The notes below the pieces were generated by a model, which was given only the letters and a program-made list of their open reading frames with translations, was not told the origin of the DNA and ran no database searches. A stretch of 64,000 nucleotides of DNA from Nitrospinaceae bacterium (GTDB taxonomy: Bacteria > Nitrospinota > Nitrospinia > Nitrospinales > Nitrospinaceae). Shown here in pieces: positions 41,401 through 50,261 of this stretch; positions within the stretch are counted from its first letter, which is position 1, and each line of letters begins with the position of its first letter. A program made the translations under genes and the position numbers. Location of the stretch: the NCBI GenBank assembly GCA_028278405.1, contig JANQEK010000034.1, forward strand, positions 1 through 64,000, in the 5' to 3' direction.

Positions 41401-42849
41401 CTATCTCTTTAAACCCATTCTTTTGATCCGGGATGCCAGGGTGGTTGGAGGGGTATCAAGAAGTTCGGCGGCGCCCCCTGCTCCAAATACTCGGCCCCCG
41501 GTTTGCCTGAGGGCTGCCAGGATATTGTCCTGGTCCAGTTGCCTGATTTCCTCAAAGGTGAGCACTTTGGGCTCCTCCTCATCTCTTTTTTCTTTATGGG
41601 TGGAGAGTGGTGTCTTTCGTGGTGCCTGGCTTCCCGGCAAATTGAAACGTAGCCTGTCGGATTGTGAAGTAATGATCGCACGTTCGATCACATTCTGTAG
41701 TTCACGGACATTACCCGGCCAGTGGTAGGCTTGCAGTTGGTTCATGTTGGCTTGGCTGAGTTTCGGTTTCGGATGATTCAGCTTTATGGCGGTTAGTTTC
41801 AGAAAATGAGCGGCCAGCAATGGAATATCTTCCTTGCGTTTGCGGAGGGGCGGTACCTCAATGGGAAATACATTCAACCGGTAAAACAGATCTTCGCGAA
41901 ACCGCCCTTCATCTACCTCCCGTTTGAGATCGCGATTGGTGGCGGCGATAATCCGAACATCCGTTTTTCGGGTTTTCTCATCCCCGACCCGCTCAAATGT
42001 GCCTTCCTGTAACACCCGCAGCAACTTGCTTTGGAGCGTGAGGGGTATTTCGCCGACCTCATCCAAAAACAGGGTTCCTTCGTGTGCCAGTTCGAATCGC
42101 CCGGCGCGGTCTTTCACGGCTCCGGTAAACGCGCCTTTGACATGGCCGAAAAATTCGCTTTCGTAAAGCTCCCTGGGAATCGACGCGCAGTTCACCCGAA
42201 TCATGCGATGTGTACTGCGATGGCTCCGCTTATGCATTTCATGTGCAATGAGTTCTTTGCCGGTGCCTGATTCACCGGTGATCAAAACGCCGGCATCCGT
42301 CGGAGCAACCATTTCGATTTGTCTGAGAATGTTCTGCAGGGCGGGACTTTGTCCGACAAAATCGCCAAATGTACGCAGTTCTGAAACCTCTTCCTGCAGG
42401 TATTCGTTTTCCAGCTCCAGCTGTTCCCGCAGACGGCAGATTTCCCGGTAGGCCTGAGATTTTTCTTCCTCGATTTTTCTGCGCTCAGAGATATCCCGGC
42501 TGAACGACACTGCATACTCCCGGCCCTCAAATTCGATAAAATTCACCTTGGTCTCCAAGGGAACTATTTTTCCATCGCGGGTGCGGTGGTCGTCCTCGAA
42601 CACCATAACTTGCTTCTTCCGCAACTCCTTCCAGAACTTGGCCCAGGTTTTGGGAGTGGAACTCGGGTTGATGTCCTGGATGGTCAGGCCCACGAGCTCT
42701 TCCCGAGAGTAACCCAACAATTCACAGGCAGCCGGATTGACATGTTGAATCCGCGCATTGCAATCGTGCCAGAGAATCGCATCGTCCGCCCGTTCGATCG
42801 TGAACTGGGCCAGTCCCGGATCATTTTCATTTTTTAGTTTTTTAGCCAT
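41401..42849 (-). CDS. PAS-domain sigma54-dependent enhancer-binding regulator
   Basis: 482 residues. An N-terminal PAS sensor domain (residues about 10-125; [24 protein letters not shown]), a short coiled linker, the AAA+ domain with Walker A GESGTGKE, the sigma54-contacting GAFTGA loop, Walker B FLDEVGE and the sensor/arginine-finger [12 protein letters not shown], and a Fis-type helix-turn-helix at the end ([22 protein letters not shown]). It activates sigma54 promoters. One such promoter and palindromic upstream sites lie in the intergenic region to the divergent VOC operon, the likely target. The ligand sensed by PAS is unknown; no partner histidine kinase is nearby. Confidence 0.93.
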   Translation of the reverse strand: MAKKLKNENDPGLAQFTIERADDAILWHDCNARIQHVNPAACELLGYSREELVGLTIQDINPSSTPKTWAKFWKELRKKQVMVFEDDHRTRDGKIVPLETKVNFIEFEGREYAVSFSRDISERRKIEEEKSQAYREICRLREQLELENEYLQEEVSELRTFGDFVGQSPALQNILRQIEMVAPTDAGVLITGESGTGKELIAHEMHKRSHRSTHRMIRVNCASIPRELYESEFFGHVKGAFTGAVKDRAGRFELAHEGTLFLDEVGEIPLTLQSKLLRVLQEGTFERVGDEKTRKTDVRIIAATNRDLKREVDEGRFREDLFYRLNVFPIEVPPLRKRKEDIPLLAAHFLKLTAIKLNHPKPKLSQANMNQLQAYHWPGNVRELQNVIERAIITSQSDRLRFNLPGSQAPRKTPLSTHKEKRDEEEPKVLTFEEIRQLDQDNILAALRQTGGRVFGAGGAAELLDTPPTTLASRIKRMGLKR

Positions 42850-42878
42850 CGGGTGTCCCCTGATTAGGCCAATAGTTT

Positions 42879-42894
42879 ATACGCAAATTCGTAT
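42879..42894. promoter_or_regulatory. Palindromic candidate upstream activating site
   Basis: ATACG-CAAATT-CGTAT, 5-base perfect arms. A related half-site TTTCGTAT lies at 42925-42932, 38 bases further on. They sit about 90-145 bases upstream of the predicted sigma54 start, a usual enhancer position for the divergent regulator. Confidence 0.5.
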
Positions 42895-42997
42895 TTAAGC
42901 TACTTAATATCGCTAACTACTCAATTTCGTATGAACTTGGCTGGGGGTGGTTTTTGATAACTTATTGCAAATAAAGGAGGTCTATATTTTATGCTTT

Positions 42998-43013
42998 TGG
43001 CACAATCTATGCT
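42998..43013 (+). promoter_or_regulatory. Sigma54 (-24/-12) promoter
   Basis: TTGGCAC-AATCT-ATGCT. The invariant GG and GC are exactly 10 bases apart, and the -24 element TTGGCAC is consensus; the -12 element differs by one base. Transcription would start near 43024, giving a 39-base leader to the VOC gene. Confidence 0.85.
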
Positions 43014-43062
43014 CTATATTGATCAGGAAGCATCGTGTAGAACTCAAATCAGAGGTGACATC

Positions 43063-43482
43063 ATGAATAAAAAGTCCAATTCCCAAACCAAGGGAGCACC
43101 TATACAGCTCGACGGCATCAACCATTTCGCTATGAACGTGAGCAATATGGAACGGGCGGAAGCCTTTTACACCGGTATTCTGGGATTCCCCGTCATCATG
43201 CGGACAGAAACTCGCGGTGGATTGAAGCATGTGGAAGTGGATGCCGGGAATGTGGCGATTGCCTTGTTCGAATCGCCGGATCTCGATTTTAAAACCGGTC
43301 AAAAGATCATGACCGATGACGGGTATCTGCATTATGCGTTTTCCGCTCCGGCCAGCCGGATGGATGAGATCACACAGACCTTGAAAGACAGCGGCGTCAA
43401 GATGGACGGCGAACCGCGTAATCAATCGTTGTATTTTTTTGATCCGGACGGCCATCAGATAGAGATCAAATGGGTGGAGTGA
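43063..43482 (+). CDS. VOC (glyoxalase/bleomycin-resistance) family protein
   Basis: 139 residues from the ATG with AGAGGTGACATC upstream. One vicinal-oxygen-chelate unit pair: GINHFAMNVSNMERAEAFYTGILGF, VEVDAGNVAIALFES, YLHYAFSAPASRMDEITQTL and LYFFDPDGHQIEIKW, with the His and Glu metal ligands in place. VOC proteins include dioxygenases, epimerases and glyoxalases; the reaction cannot be named. It is the first gene of the sigma54-controlled unit with pirin and a nitroreductase, pointing to detoxification or turnover of a small oxidisable compound (inference). Confidence 0.88.
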   Translation: MNKKSNSQTKGAPIQLDGINHFAMNVSNMERAEAFYTGILGFPVIMRTETRGGLKHVEVDAGNVAIALFESPDLDFKTGQKIMTDDGYLHYAFSAPASRMDEITQTLKDSGVKMDGEPRNQSLYFFDPDGHQIEIKWVE

Positions 43483-43525
43483 CGGGCTATCAATACAAGT
43501 AACAACATCATTAGAGGGAAGCACC

Positions 43526-44323
43526 ATGAAAACCACCAGGAATGAACTTGACATTAAGATTTATCCGCCTGAAGCGCAGGGAGTCGGGCAGTTCGACGGC
43601 GGGCGCATCACCGAAATCAAGCCCATTGGTTTTCCCGGAGAGGGACCGCAGGTACACCATACGGGTCCGTTGTTCTATTGGGCGTGGGCGACCGCGAAGG
43701 GATACGGCAAGATTGCGCTGCACCCGCATCAGGCGTTCGAGATTATGAGCTATGCCATTGAAGGTGAGATCGGTCATTACGACACACTGGGAACCAAAAG
43801 CCGGGTGAAAGCCGGCGGTGCGCAGGTGATGCAAACCGGTTCGGGGGTTTCTCATGAAGAAGAAACGGTGGCGGACAACAATGAGTTTTTCCAGATCTGG
43901 TTCGAGCCGAATCTCAGGCAAAGTATTCTCCAGAAACCGACGTACCGGGAATTTGCCCACGAAGATTTTCCCGCTCTAACTCAGGACGGCATCACCGTCA
44001 AGCAGATCATCGGCGAAGGGGCGCCAGTTACCATTGAGGCGGAAGCCGCCATGCAGGACATCCTTATTCAGCCGGGACACAGTCATAAGCGTGACCTGGC
44101 AATCAACCGTACGTTGGCCCTGATGGTGATCGAAGGCAAGGGGGTGCTGGTGGATGAATCTTCACTGAGCAAACATTACCTGGAACCCCGATACTTTGCC
44201 GTTGTCCACGCGGGAGAGACGGGAAAGGTTTCCATTCAAGCGGACAAGGACCATCCGCTCCGTATCGCCCTGATCGAAGTTCCCGCCAAAGTGGATTATC
44301 CGTTATATAAAGATGGCAGATAA
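43526..44323 (+). CDS. Pirin family protein
   Basis: 265 residues, bicupin fold. The pirin metal-site motif is clear: HPHQAFEIMSYAIEGEIGHYDTLG and VKAGGAQVMQTGSGVSHEE, plus WFEP. Bacterial pirins include quercetinases and redox regulators; iron or other metal is bound by the three histidines and a glutamate. It follows the VOC gene by 43 bases and precedes the nitroreductase gene by 51 bases. The set looks like an inducible catabolic or stress module driven by the sigma54 promoter. Confidence 0.93.
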   Translation: MKTTRNELDIKIYPPEAQGVGQFDGGRITEIKPIGFPGEGPQVHHTGPLFYWAWATAKGYGKIALHPHQAFEIMSYAIEGEIGHYDTLGTKSRVKAGGAQVMQTGSGVSHEEETVADNNEFFQIWFEPNLRQSILQKPTYREFAHEDFPALTQDGITVKQIIGEGAPVTIEAEAAMQDILIQPGHSHKRDLAINRTLALMVIEGKGVLVDESSLSKHYLEPRYFAVVHAGETGKVSIQADKDHPLRIALIEVPAKVDYPLYKDGR

Positions 44324-44374
44324 AAGCGCCGCTCAATTTTTAATTCATAAAGCAGCCTCAGAAAGGAAGAAATT

Positions 44375-44998
44375 ATGGAATTTAAGAAAATTGTTCAGCA
44401 ACGCCGCAGTGTCAAGTCCTATGATCCTGAAAAAGCCATCAGCGATGCCGAGCTCAAAGAACTCTTCGATGAAGTGGTCCTGAGTCCCAGTTCGTTCAAC
44501 CTTCAGCACTGGACTTTCATCGCGGTCAAGGAACCTGAAATGAAAAAGAAATTCAGGGAAGCGGCGTGGGGTCAACCGCAGGTAGAGGAGTGTTCCGTCT
44601 CCATTCTGGTGTGCGGTCGATTGGATGGGTATAAAGACGCTCCAAAAATTTATGATGAAGTACCCACTGAAGTTCAGAAAAAAGTTCTGCCGATGATCCA
44701 TGATTTCTATGAAGGCAAAGAACAACTGCAACGCGATGAAGCCATTCGCAGCGCCTCGCTGGCCGCGATGTCGCTGATGTATGGTGCGGCCGACCGCGGA
44801 TGGGCGACAGGACCCATGATCGGCTTCGATCCGGAAGCGGTTTCCACTCTGCTGAAGCTGACACCCAACATGATTCCTGTCATGATCATTGTGCTGGGCC
44901 ATCAGAAAGATGCGCCGCGGCCACGAGCTTACCGGCATCCGGTGGGGGATGTGGTGCGCTGGAATGCCTCTGATGGACCGGGACTCAATGGAGCATGA
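44375..44998 (+). CDS. Nitroreductase family FMN protein
   Basis: 207 residues. Typical start RRSVKSYDPEKAISD, then SPSSFNLQHWTFIAV (FMN binding), AAMSLMYGAADRGWATGPMIGFD and VMIIVLGH. These enzymes use NAD(P)H and FMN to reduce nitro compounds, quinones or enones. Last gene of the VOC-pirin-nitroreductase unit. The substrate is unknown. Confidence 0.93.
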   Translation: MEFKKIVQQRRSVKSYDPEKAISDAELKELFDEVVLSPSSFNLQHWTFIAVKEPEMKKKFREAAWGQPQVEECSVSILVCGRLDGYKDAPKIYDEVPTEVQKKVLPMIHDFYEGKEQLQRDEAIRSASLAAMSLMYGAADRGWATGPMIGFDPEAVSTLLKLTPNMIPVMIIVLGHQKDAPRPRAYRHPVGDVVRWNASDGPGLNGA

Positions 44999-45090
44999 AA
45001 TTCCGTTATTTCGCTCACTTTAGGTGTAGGCCCCGGACAAAAATTCATTTAAAATAGGTTTTTTAAGTGAACTCGCCTTCAGGAGTCCGT

Positions 45091-45594
45091 GTGAGCGATC
45101 CGGTGATTCCCCCGCATCCAAAAAAAGTTTACTCCAACCCAGCCGACCTGGTTCCCGTGCTGGATGAGCACCGCAAGGCGGGACGCAAGGTGGTGTTCGC
45201 CAACGGCTGCTTCGAGCTTCTCCACGTCGGGCACCTGCGCTACCTGTTCGGCGCCAAGGCGCTGGGGGACATCCTTGTCGTGGCCATCAATACCGACGCA
45301 TCGGTCAAGCGCATCAAGCCGGACCGCAATCCTGTCAACCCGGATTACGAACGGATGGAAATCATATCTGCCATTGAAGCGGTCGATTACGTAGTACCGT
45401 TGGAGGATAATCATCCCGGTGCGTTGTGTGGATTGCTGAAACCCGACATCCACACCAAGGGAACGGACTATGCCGACCGTCTGGAACAGATGCCGGAATA
45501 TCCCATCGTCAAAGCCTACGGCGGTGAGGTGGTCACCGTCGGCGACGCCAAAGACCACAGCACCACCGATATCCTGGCTAAACTGAAACAATGA
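45091..45594 (+). CDS. rfaE2: D-glycero-beta-D-manno-heptose-1-phosphate nucleotidyltransferase-type protein
   Basis: About 168 residues from the GTG with CAGGAGTCCGT upstream; an in-frame GTG eight codons earlier has no ribosome binding site. The nucleotidyl-transferase motif FANGCFELLHVGHLRYL (HxGH) and NTDASVKRIKPDRNPVNPDYERM are typical of the stand-alone HldE C-terminal domain (RfaE2), which makes ADP-heptose for LPS or glycan. The next gene, a heptosyltransferase, begins one base after the stop, so both act in the same pathway. Confidence 0.9.
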   Translation: MSDPVIPPHPKKVYSNPADLVPVLDEHRKAGRKVVFANGCFELLHVGHLRYLFGAKALGDILVVAINTDASVKRIKPDRNPVNPDYERMEIISAIEAVDYVVPLEDNHPGALCGLLKPDIHTKGTDYADRLEQMPEYPIVKAYGGEVVTVGDAKDHSTTDILAKLKQ

Positions 45595-45595
45595 T

Positions 45596-46678
45596 ATGAG
45601 CGATCCCGTCGAGAGGATTCTGATCCGCTTTCCCAACTGGGTGGGAGATGTGGTGATGGCCGAACCGGTCATCCGCATCCTCAAAAACAATTATCCGAAA
45701 GCACGTATCGTGGTCGCGGTTCGAAAATATGCCGCCAAAATCCTGGCGGGGCATCCTGATATCGACCGGTTGATTCCTTGCCACGACAAAGGCTTAAGCG
45801 GAATGCGGCAGCTGGCGTCTGCGATCCGTGACGAGTCGCCGGATCTCGCCATTCTTTTGCCCAATTCGTTTCGTTCATTTTTGTCCGTACAGTGGGCTGG
45901 AGCAAAAAACATTTTTGGTTACCGGCGGGGGTTTAGAAAATTTTGGGTCAAGGGACCGGACCCGCTCAAGGAAAACGGACGCTACCAGCCGGTGCCGATG
46001 ACGGATTACTATCTCGAACTCCTGAAATGGATGGGACTGAAAATTGAGGGCTCCATTACTCCACATCTGTATTTGACCGATGAGGAATCGGGGCGGGGAG
46101 AACAGTTGTTGAAGCAGTATGGGATCACCGCAGGCGACCGCGTGGTGGCGCTTAACCCCGGCGCGCAGTTTGGGTCGTCCAAGTGCTGGCCGCCGAAATA
46201 TTTTGCGGAACTGGCCGAATTCATCCAGAACCGGTATCCGAGCAAACTGCTGCTTCTGGTGGGTCCCGGTGAAGATGCCATCGCGGATGAAATCGTTCAA
46301 ACTTCGCAGGCGGAGATCATCAATACCGGCCCGGATAAGGTCGACCTCGGCGTCTTGAAGGCCCTGGCCCGGCGGATGGATCTGCTGGTGACCAATGATA
46401 CGGGACCGCGCCATTACGCAGTAGCGTTCGGCAAGCCGGTAGTGGTGTTGATGGGACCGACCGATCCACGCCACACGAACTGTCACTTGGAACAGACGGT
46501 CATCCTGCGTGAAGACTTACCCTGTGTGCCCTGCCACAAGAAAGTGTGTCCCATCGATCATCCCTGCATGATCGACATGACGCCCGACAAAGTGTTCCAC
46601 TCCGTTCAACAAATTTTGGATCAAGGAGGTGCCGGTGAGCGGTCATCGGGTACTGATACTCGGAGCCAGACGGCGTAA
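45596..46678 (+). CDS. ADP-heptose:LPS heptosyltransferase family protein
   Basis: 360 residues, GT-B fold family GT9. ILIRFPNWVGDVVMAEPVIRILK is the WaaF N-terminal hallmark, VALNPGAQFGSSKCWPPKYFAEL the central nucleotide site, and TNDTGPRHYAVAFGKPVVVLMGPTDPRHT the ADP-heptose binding loop. It transfers L-glycero-D-manno-heptose to LPS inner core at the cytosolic face; closest in style to WaaF (heptosyltransferase II). Genes before and after overlap or nearly touch. Confidence 0.9.
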   Translation: MSDPVERILIRFPNWVGDVVMAEPVIRILKNNYPKARIVVAVRKYAAKILAGHPDIDRLIPCHDKGLSGMRQLASAIRDESPDLAILLPNSFRSFLSVQWAGAKNIFGYRRGFRKFWVKGPDPLKENGRYQPVPMTDYYLELLKWMGLKIEGSITPHLYLTDEESGRGEQLLKQYGITAGDRVVALNPGAQFGSSKCWPPKYFAELAEFIQNRYPSKLLLLVGPGEDAIADEIVQTSQAEIINTGPDKVDLGVLKALARRMDLLVTNDTGPRHYAVAFGKPVVVLMGPTDPRHTNCHLEQTVILREDLPCVPCHKKVCPIDHPCMIDMTPDKVFHSVQQILDQGGAGERSSGTDTRSQTA

Positions 46679-47570
46679 ACAGGGACTCGGTGAGTTCATC
46701 GCCAGATGTTTTCACGAACAAGGCGCGGAGATATGCGGGATCGTCGGCACTTCGTCCCACTCGGTGAAAGACACGGCACGTCACTTGAAACAGCAGTACG
46801 ATATTTCCACACAGGGATACACGGATTTAAAATCCGCTATTGAAAACGCGAATCCGACAATCGTCGTCATCGCGTCTCCCACCGGTGTGCACCATCAGCA
46901 TTTGGAGATCGTGGCGGCATCCGGTATTTCCTGTTTGTGTGAAAAACCGTTGTTCTGGGATGATGGCCAGCCGGTGGACCCGAATGAAGTGGAACGCCTC
47001 GTCGATCCATTCTGCGGAGACGGACAACTGTTGCAACTGGTGACCCAATGGCCGGAAACACTCGACGAATACTATTCACTTTACCCGGAAGTGAAGGGTC
47101 AACCGGTCGAACGGTTCGAGATGCTCATGGGACCGGCGGCTTCCGGCATAAATATGGTGATCGACTCATTGCCTCACGTGCTGAGCATGGTACACTGTTT
47201 AACGGGCATCGGTGAGGTTCAGAATCCCCGTGCGGTTACCAAAAATCCCGAACAGTTGAGGATTTCTTTCGAATACCGGCATGGCGCCGGATGTCTTGAA
47301 GTCGTTGTGGAGTTGGTTCAAACTCCACAAAGTCCGCGTCCGGCGGGTTATGCCATCAACGGTCATGCCGTGCGGCGGTCCATCCAACTTCCCGAATATC
47401 AAATGAAGTTTACCGGCGAGTCGGGGAAAGAAGCCCTTCTGGAAGATCCGTTGAAGAAACGCATCCGGAACTTTCTGGGCGACTTCGAAAGAGGGCAGCC
47501 CACTGATAAAAAACAAATGATCGCATCCATGATCGATTTAAAGAATATAGTGGAGAATCTCCAGGTATGA
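46635..47570 (+). CDS. Gfo/Idh/MocA family oxidoreductase
   Basis: About 311 residues from the second GTG; the first overlaps the AAGGAGG ribosome binding site. N-terminal Rossmann fold (VLILGARRRKQGLGEFIARCF; PTIVVIASPTGVHHQHLEIVAASG, then CEKPLF, the EKP catalytic-domain signature). Its C-terminal half is divergent. NAD(P)-linked dehydrogenase or isomerase on sugars. It overlaps the heptosyltransferase gene by 44 bases and the radical SAM gene by 4, so it probably alters a sugar nucleotide for the same glycan (inference). Confidence 0.83.
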   Translation: MSGHRVLILGARRRKQGLGEFIARCFHEQGAEICGIVGTSSHSVKDTARHLKQQYDISTQGYTDLKSAIENANPTIVVIASPTGVHHQHLEIVAASGISCLCEKPLFWDDGQPVDPNEVERLVDPFCGDGQLLQLVTQWPETLDEYYSLYPEVKGQPVERFEMLMGPAASGINMVIDSLPHVLSMVHCLTGIGEVQNPRAVTKNPEQLRISFEYRHGAGCLEVVVELVQTPQSPRPAGYAINGHAVRRSIQLPEYQMKFTGESGKEALLEDPLKKRIRNFLGDFERGQPTDKKQMIASMIDLKNIVENLQV

Positions 47571-48808
47571 ATACCGCTGAAAAACAGAAAGTTGCGTTGT
47601 CTTCCATCCACGATTTCGCAGCCAAACTCCGGCAGCCGGATACCCTGCCACGGGTGAAAGAATACGTGAAATGGCTGGCGAGTGGTGAAAACCGCAATCC
47701 GGAAGCCATGCCAGATTTCGCGCCGGTGTCCATCAATCTCGACCTCACCACTGCCTGCAACTATGCCTGTGATCATTGCGTCGACAAGGAAATTCTCAAC
47801 CTGAATATCCGGTACGATCACCAGCGTCTACTCGATTCGTTACAGCTGATGGCCGAGAAGGGACTTAAATCCGTCATCGTTATCGGTGGCGGTGAGCCGA
47901 CCACGTATCCAAAGTTCGAGGAGACCATCCGCTTCATGAAAAAGTTGGGACTGCAGGTGTCGATTGTTTCCAACGGAGCGGGCAATAAAAAAATCGTCAG
48001 TATCGCCGATTGCCTGGACGAAGGTGACTGGGTACGGCTGTCGCTGGATTCGGGGACTGATCCGACGTTTCAGGCCATGCACCTGCCGAAGCTCAAAATC
48101 ACGCTGGAGGAAATCTGTTCGCACATCCCTGATCTCAAGAAGGTCAACTCCAGTTTCAAAGTCGGGTTTTCGTATATCGTGACCTGGCAGGGCGCTCACA
48201 TCTTCGACGAAAACATTGTCGAGAACATGCACGAGATGGCAGAGGCCGCTGAATTGGCCAAGCGCAATCAATTCGACTATATCGCCTTCAAGCCGTTCCT
48301 GACCCGTGCGGAGATCAACAATGCGGAAGTGATCGATCTCGAAGCATCGGATAAGCGGTACAAGGAAATCGTCAAGGTGATCAGCGGACAGTTGGACAAG
48401 GCTTCCGCGCTCGAAGACGACGCATTCAAAATTTATCGTACCACCAATCTCAAGATGTTGTTGAGCGGTGAAAAATCAACCGACAACATCGGCCAGCCGC
48501 AGCGATGCCACATGCAGTTTTTTCGCCAGATCCTGAGTCCGCTCGGAACCTACAACTGTCCGGTGTACCGCAACCAGCCGCACGGCAAACTCGGCGAGAA
48601 GGATGGCTACGCAGATTCCGAGGGTTATGCTGGTGTGCGCGATACCTGCACCAGTATGATCCACGACTTCAACGCCACCAAGGAATGTGAAAACGTGACT
48701 TGCCTCTACAACCACGTCAACTGGTGGTTCGAGGATCTCATCAAGAACCCCGAAAAACTCGACGCCCTCGTTCCCCACACTCCCGAAGAAGAAGATTACT
48801 TCTTATAA
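47567..48808 (+). CDS. Radical SAM protein in the heptose operon
   Basis: 413 residues. CNYACDHC (CX3CX2C) followed by GGGEPTTYPKFEETIRF and SIVSNGAGNKK are standard radical SAM elements. The C-terminal part has RCHMQFFRQILSPLGTYNCPVYRNQ and further cysteines (CTSMIHDF, ECENVTCLYN), resembling a SPASM-type auxiliary cluster. It starts by ATGA overlap with the Gfo/Idh/MocA gene. In sugar operons such enzymes epimerise or dehydrate nucleotide sugars, or modify attached peptides; substrate unknown. Confidence 0.85.
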   Translation: MNTAEKQKVALSSIHDFAAKLRQPDTLPRVKEYVKWLASGENRNPEAMPDFAPVSINLDLTTACNYACDHCVDKEILNLNIRYDHQRLLDSLQLMAEKGLKSVIVIGGGEPTTYPKFEETIRFMKKLGLQVSIVSNGAGNKKIVSIADCLDEGDWVRLSLDSGTDPTFQAMHLPKLKITLEEICSHIPDLKKVNSSFKVGFSYIVTWQGAHIFDENIVENMHEMAEAAELAKRNQFDYIAFKPFLTRAEINNAEVIDLEASDKRYKEIVKVISGQLDKASALEDDAFKIYRTTNLKMLLSGEKSTDNIGQPQRCHMQFFRQILSPLGTYNCPVYRNQPHGKLGEKDGYADSEGYAGVRDTCTSMIHDFNATKECENVTCLYNHVNWWFEDLIKNPEKLDALVPHTPEEEDYFL

Positions 48809-48811
48809 AAA

Positions 48812-49333
48812 CTACAATTTCTTTAGTTGATTTTTGAAGGTTTTCAAGCTTTCGTCATCGAAGAGTGCGAACACGACACGTTTCAACTTGGTTTTTTTGG
48901 AAAGGTACTCTGTGGTTGTGGAGAGCATGATACGGGCGCAGGCATCAACAGGGAATCCGAAGACGCCGGTACTGATTGCCGGGAAGGTGACCGATTTCAG
49001 TTTGTTTTCTTCCGCCACTTTTAAGCTGTTGAGTGTGGCGTTTTTTAGTTTCTCTTCTTCATCGCCTTCACCCTGACGGGGTCCAACCGCGTGGATAACG
49101 TGTTTTGTTTTCAGGTTCCCCGCACCGGTGATGACCGCTTCGCCCACCGGGCAGTGACCGATAACGCTGCATTCCTCCTGGATGGACGCCCCTCCCTTGA
49201 TACGGATTGCCCCGGCCACTCCCGCACCCAGGATCAGTTGTTCATTGGCGGCGTTGACAATGGCGTCGGTATCGCTTTCAGTGATGTCGCCCTGAATCAG
49301 TTCGATTTCAGATTGGTTGATTTGAATTTTCAT
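48812..49333 (-). CDS. Macro-domain ADP-ribose-binding/deacetylase protein
   Basis: 173 residues; the whole length is a macro domain of the YmdB/O-acetyl-ADP-ribose deacetylase type: IELIQGDITESDTDAIVNAANEQLILGAGVAGAIRIKGG, CPVGEAVITGAGNLKTKHVIHAVGP and TFPAISTGVFGFPVD. These hydrolyse O-acetyl-ADP-ribose or remove ADP-ribose. It is convergent with the radical SAM gene (3-base gap). No operon partner is evident. Confidence 0.93.
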   Translation of the reverse strand: MKIQINQSEIELIQGDITESDTDAIVNAANEQLILGAGVAGAIRIKGGASIQEECSVIGHCPVGEAVITGAGNLKTKHVIHAVGPRQGEGDEEEKLKNATLNSLKVAEENKLKSVTFPAISTGVFGFPVDACARIMLSTTTEYLSKKTKLKRVVFALFDDESLKTFKNQLKKL

Positions 49334-49427
49334 AACCGCACCGAAAAATTTAAAACCAAACTATCTAAATTAATTTAATTTGCGGGCGTAGAAAAATCAA
49401 GTGGCGGAATATGGAGAAGAGAAGGGG

Positions 49428-49859
49428 TCAACCCGAGGAACCAAAACCGTTACCGGATCGATTCGTATCGTCAAGATTGTCAACCGGCAGAAATTCTACG
49501 GTCTCGACTTTTTGGATGAGGATTTGGGCGATGCGGTCACCTTGTTTGATAAAGTGCTCGCCATCGGAATGGTTGAAGAGAAGGACTTTCACTTCGCCGC
49601 GGTACTGGGAGTCGATCACCCCGGCGCCACAATCGATGCCGTGCTTGACGGCCATGCCACTGCGCGGCCAGATCAGGCCGACATGGTTTTCCGGCAAAGC
49701 GAGGCGGATTCCGGTGGAAACCAGCATCTTCCCACGTGCAGGGATGACAGAATCTGTTGCGGCACACAAGTCCGCGCCGGCATCACCGGGGTAGGCGTAG
49801 GAGGGGGTGAACCCTCCTGTCACCCGGCAAACGGTTTTCGATTCGTCGAGTATGTCCAT
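49428..49859 (-). CDS. dut: dUTPase
   Basis: About 143 residues from the ATG; a TTG 11 codons earlier is possible but neither has a strong ribosome binding site. All five trimeric dUTPase motifs are readable: AGADLCA (1), PRSGMAVKHGIDCGAGVIDSQYRGEVKV (2 and 3), GDRIAQILIQ (4) and the C-terminal RSGNGFGSSG (5). Converts dUTP to dUMP and pyrophosphate, keeping uracil out of DNA and supplying thymidylate. Upstream lies the 830-base region with the candidate structured RNA. Confidence 0.95.
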   Translation of the reverse strand: MDILDESKTVCRVTGGFTPSYAYPGDAGADLCAATDSVIPARGKMLVSTGIRLALPENHVGLIWPRSGMAVKHGIDCGAGVIDSQYRGEVKVLLFNHSDGEHFIKQGDRIAQILIQKVETVEFLPVDNLDDTNRSGNGFGSSG

Positions 49860-50030
49860 CTTAATATAGAGAAGCCCCGTCGGAAGACGCAAGGGAAGGT
49901 TGATGCGCGGGCTGGTCAGGCCCTTTGAGCTCAGACGACCGTCCTGTCCCTGGCAGAAAACAGGATTGCAATGGAAGAGTCATAGCATGTGTACCCTTAC
50001 ACTGCCGACGGGGCGAACTAACGAAAGGGT

Positions 50031-50261
50031 GGCGGGTTACTTTTCGACCCTGGTTCGCTCCCAAAGGAATGAACGCTGACCGTAAAAAACGCTTCCACCT
50101 AACGCCGCTTGGAATGAGCTTGTTTGCCGATTGTGTATGCAGGTCTCGGCCGGCGCTCAATACATTTGGGGATTTAGGATGGGGCATTACCTGTACCTCA
50201 AACCTCTTGAGGTTTAAAAGATACGTAGGGGACAAGGAAGACGTCTTTAAAGTAACCCGCC
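50031..50261. ncRNA. Candidate structured RNA with 13-bp closing stem
   Basis: GGCGGGTTACTTT (50031-50043) pairs perfectly with AAAGTAACCCGCC (50249-50261). Inside, CGCCG/CGGCG (50103 and 50151) encloses GCCGA/TCGGC, and AAACCTC-TT-GAGGTTT forms a short hairpin near 50200. About 230 nucleotides, compatible in size and closed-hairpin layout with 6S-like RNA, but I cannot match a family. No tRNA-like end, RNase P or tmRNA signature was found on either strand; the strand is undetermined and no T-run follows. Confidence 0.5.
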
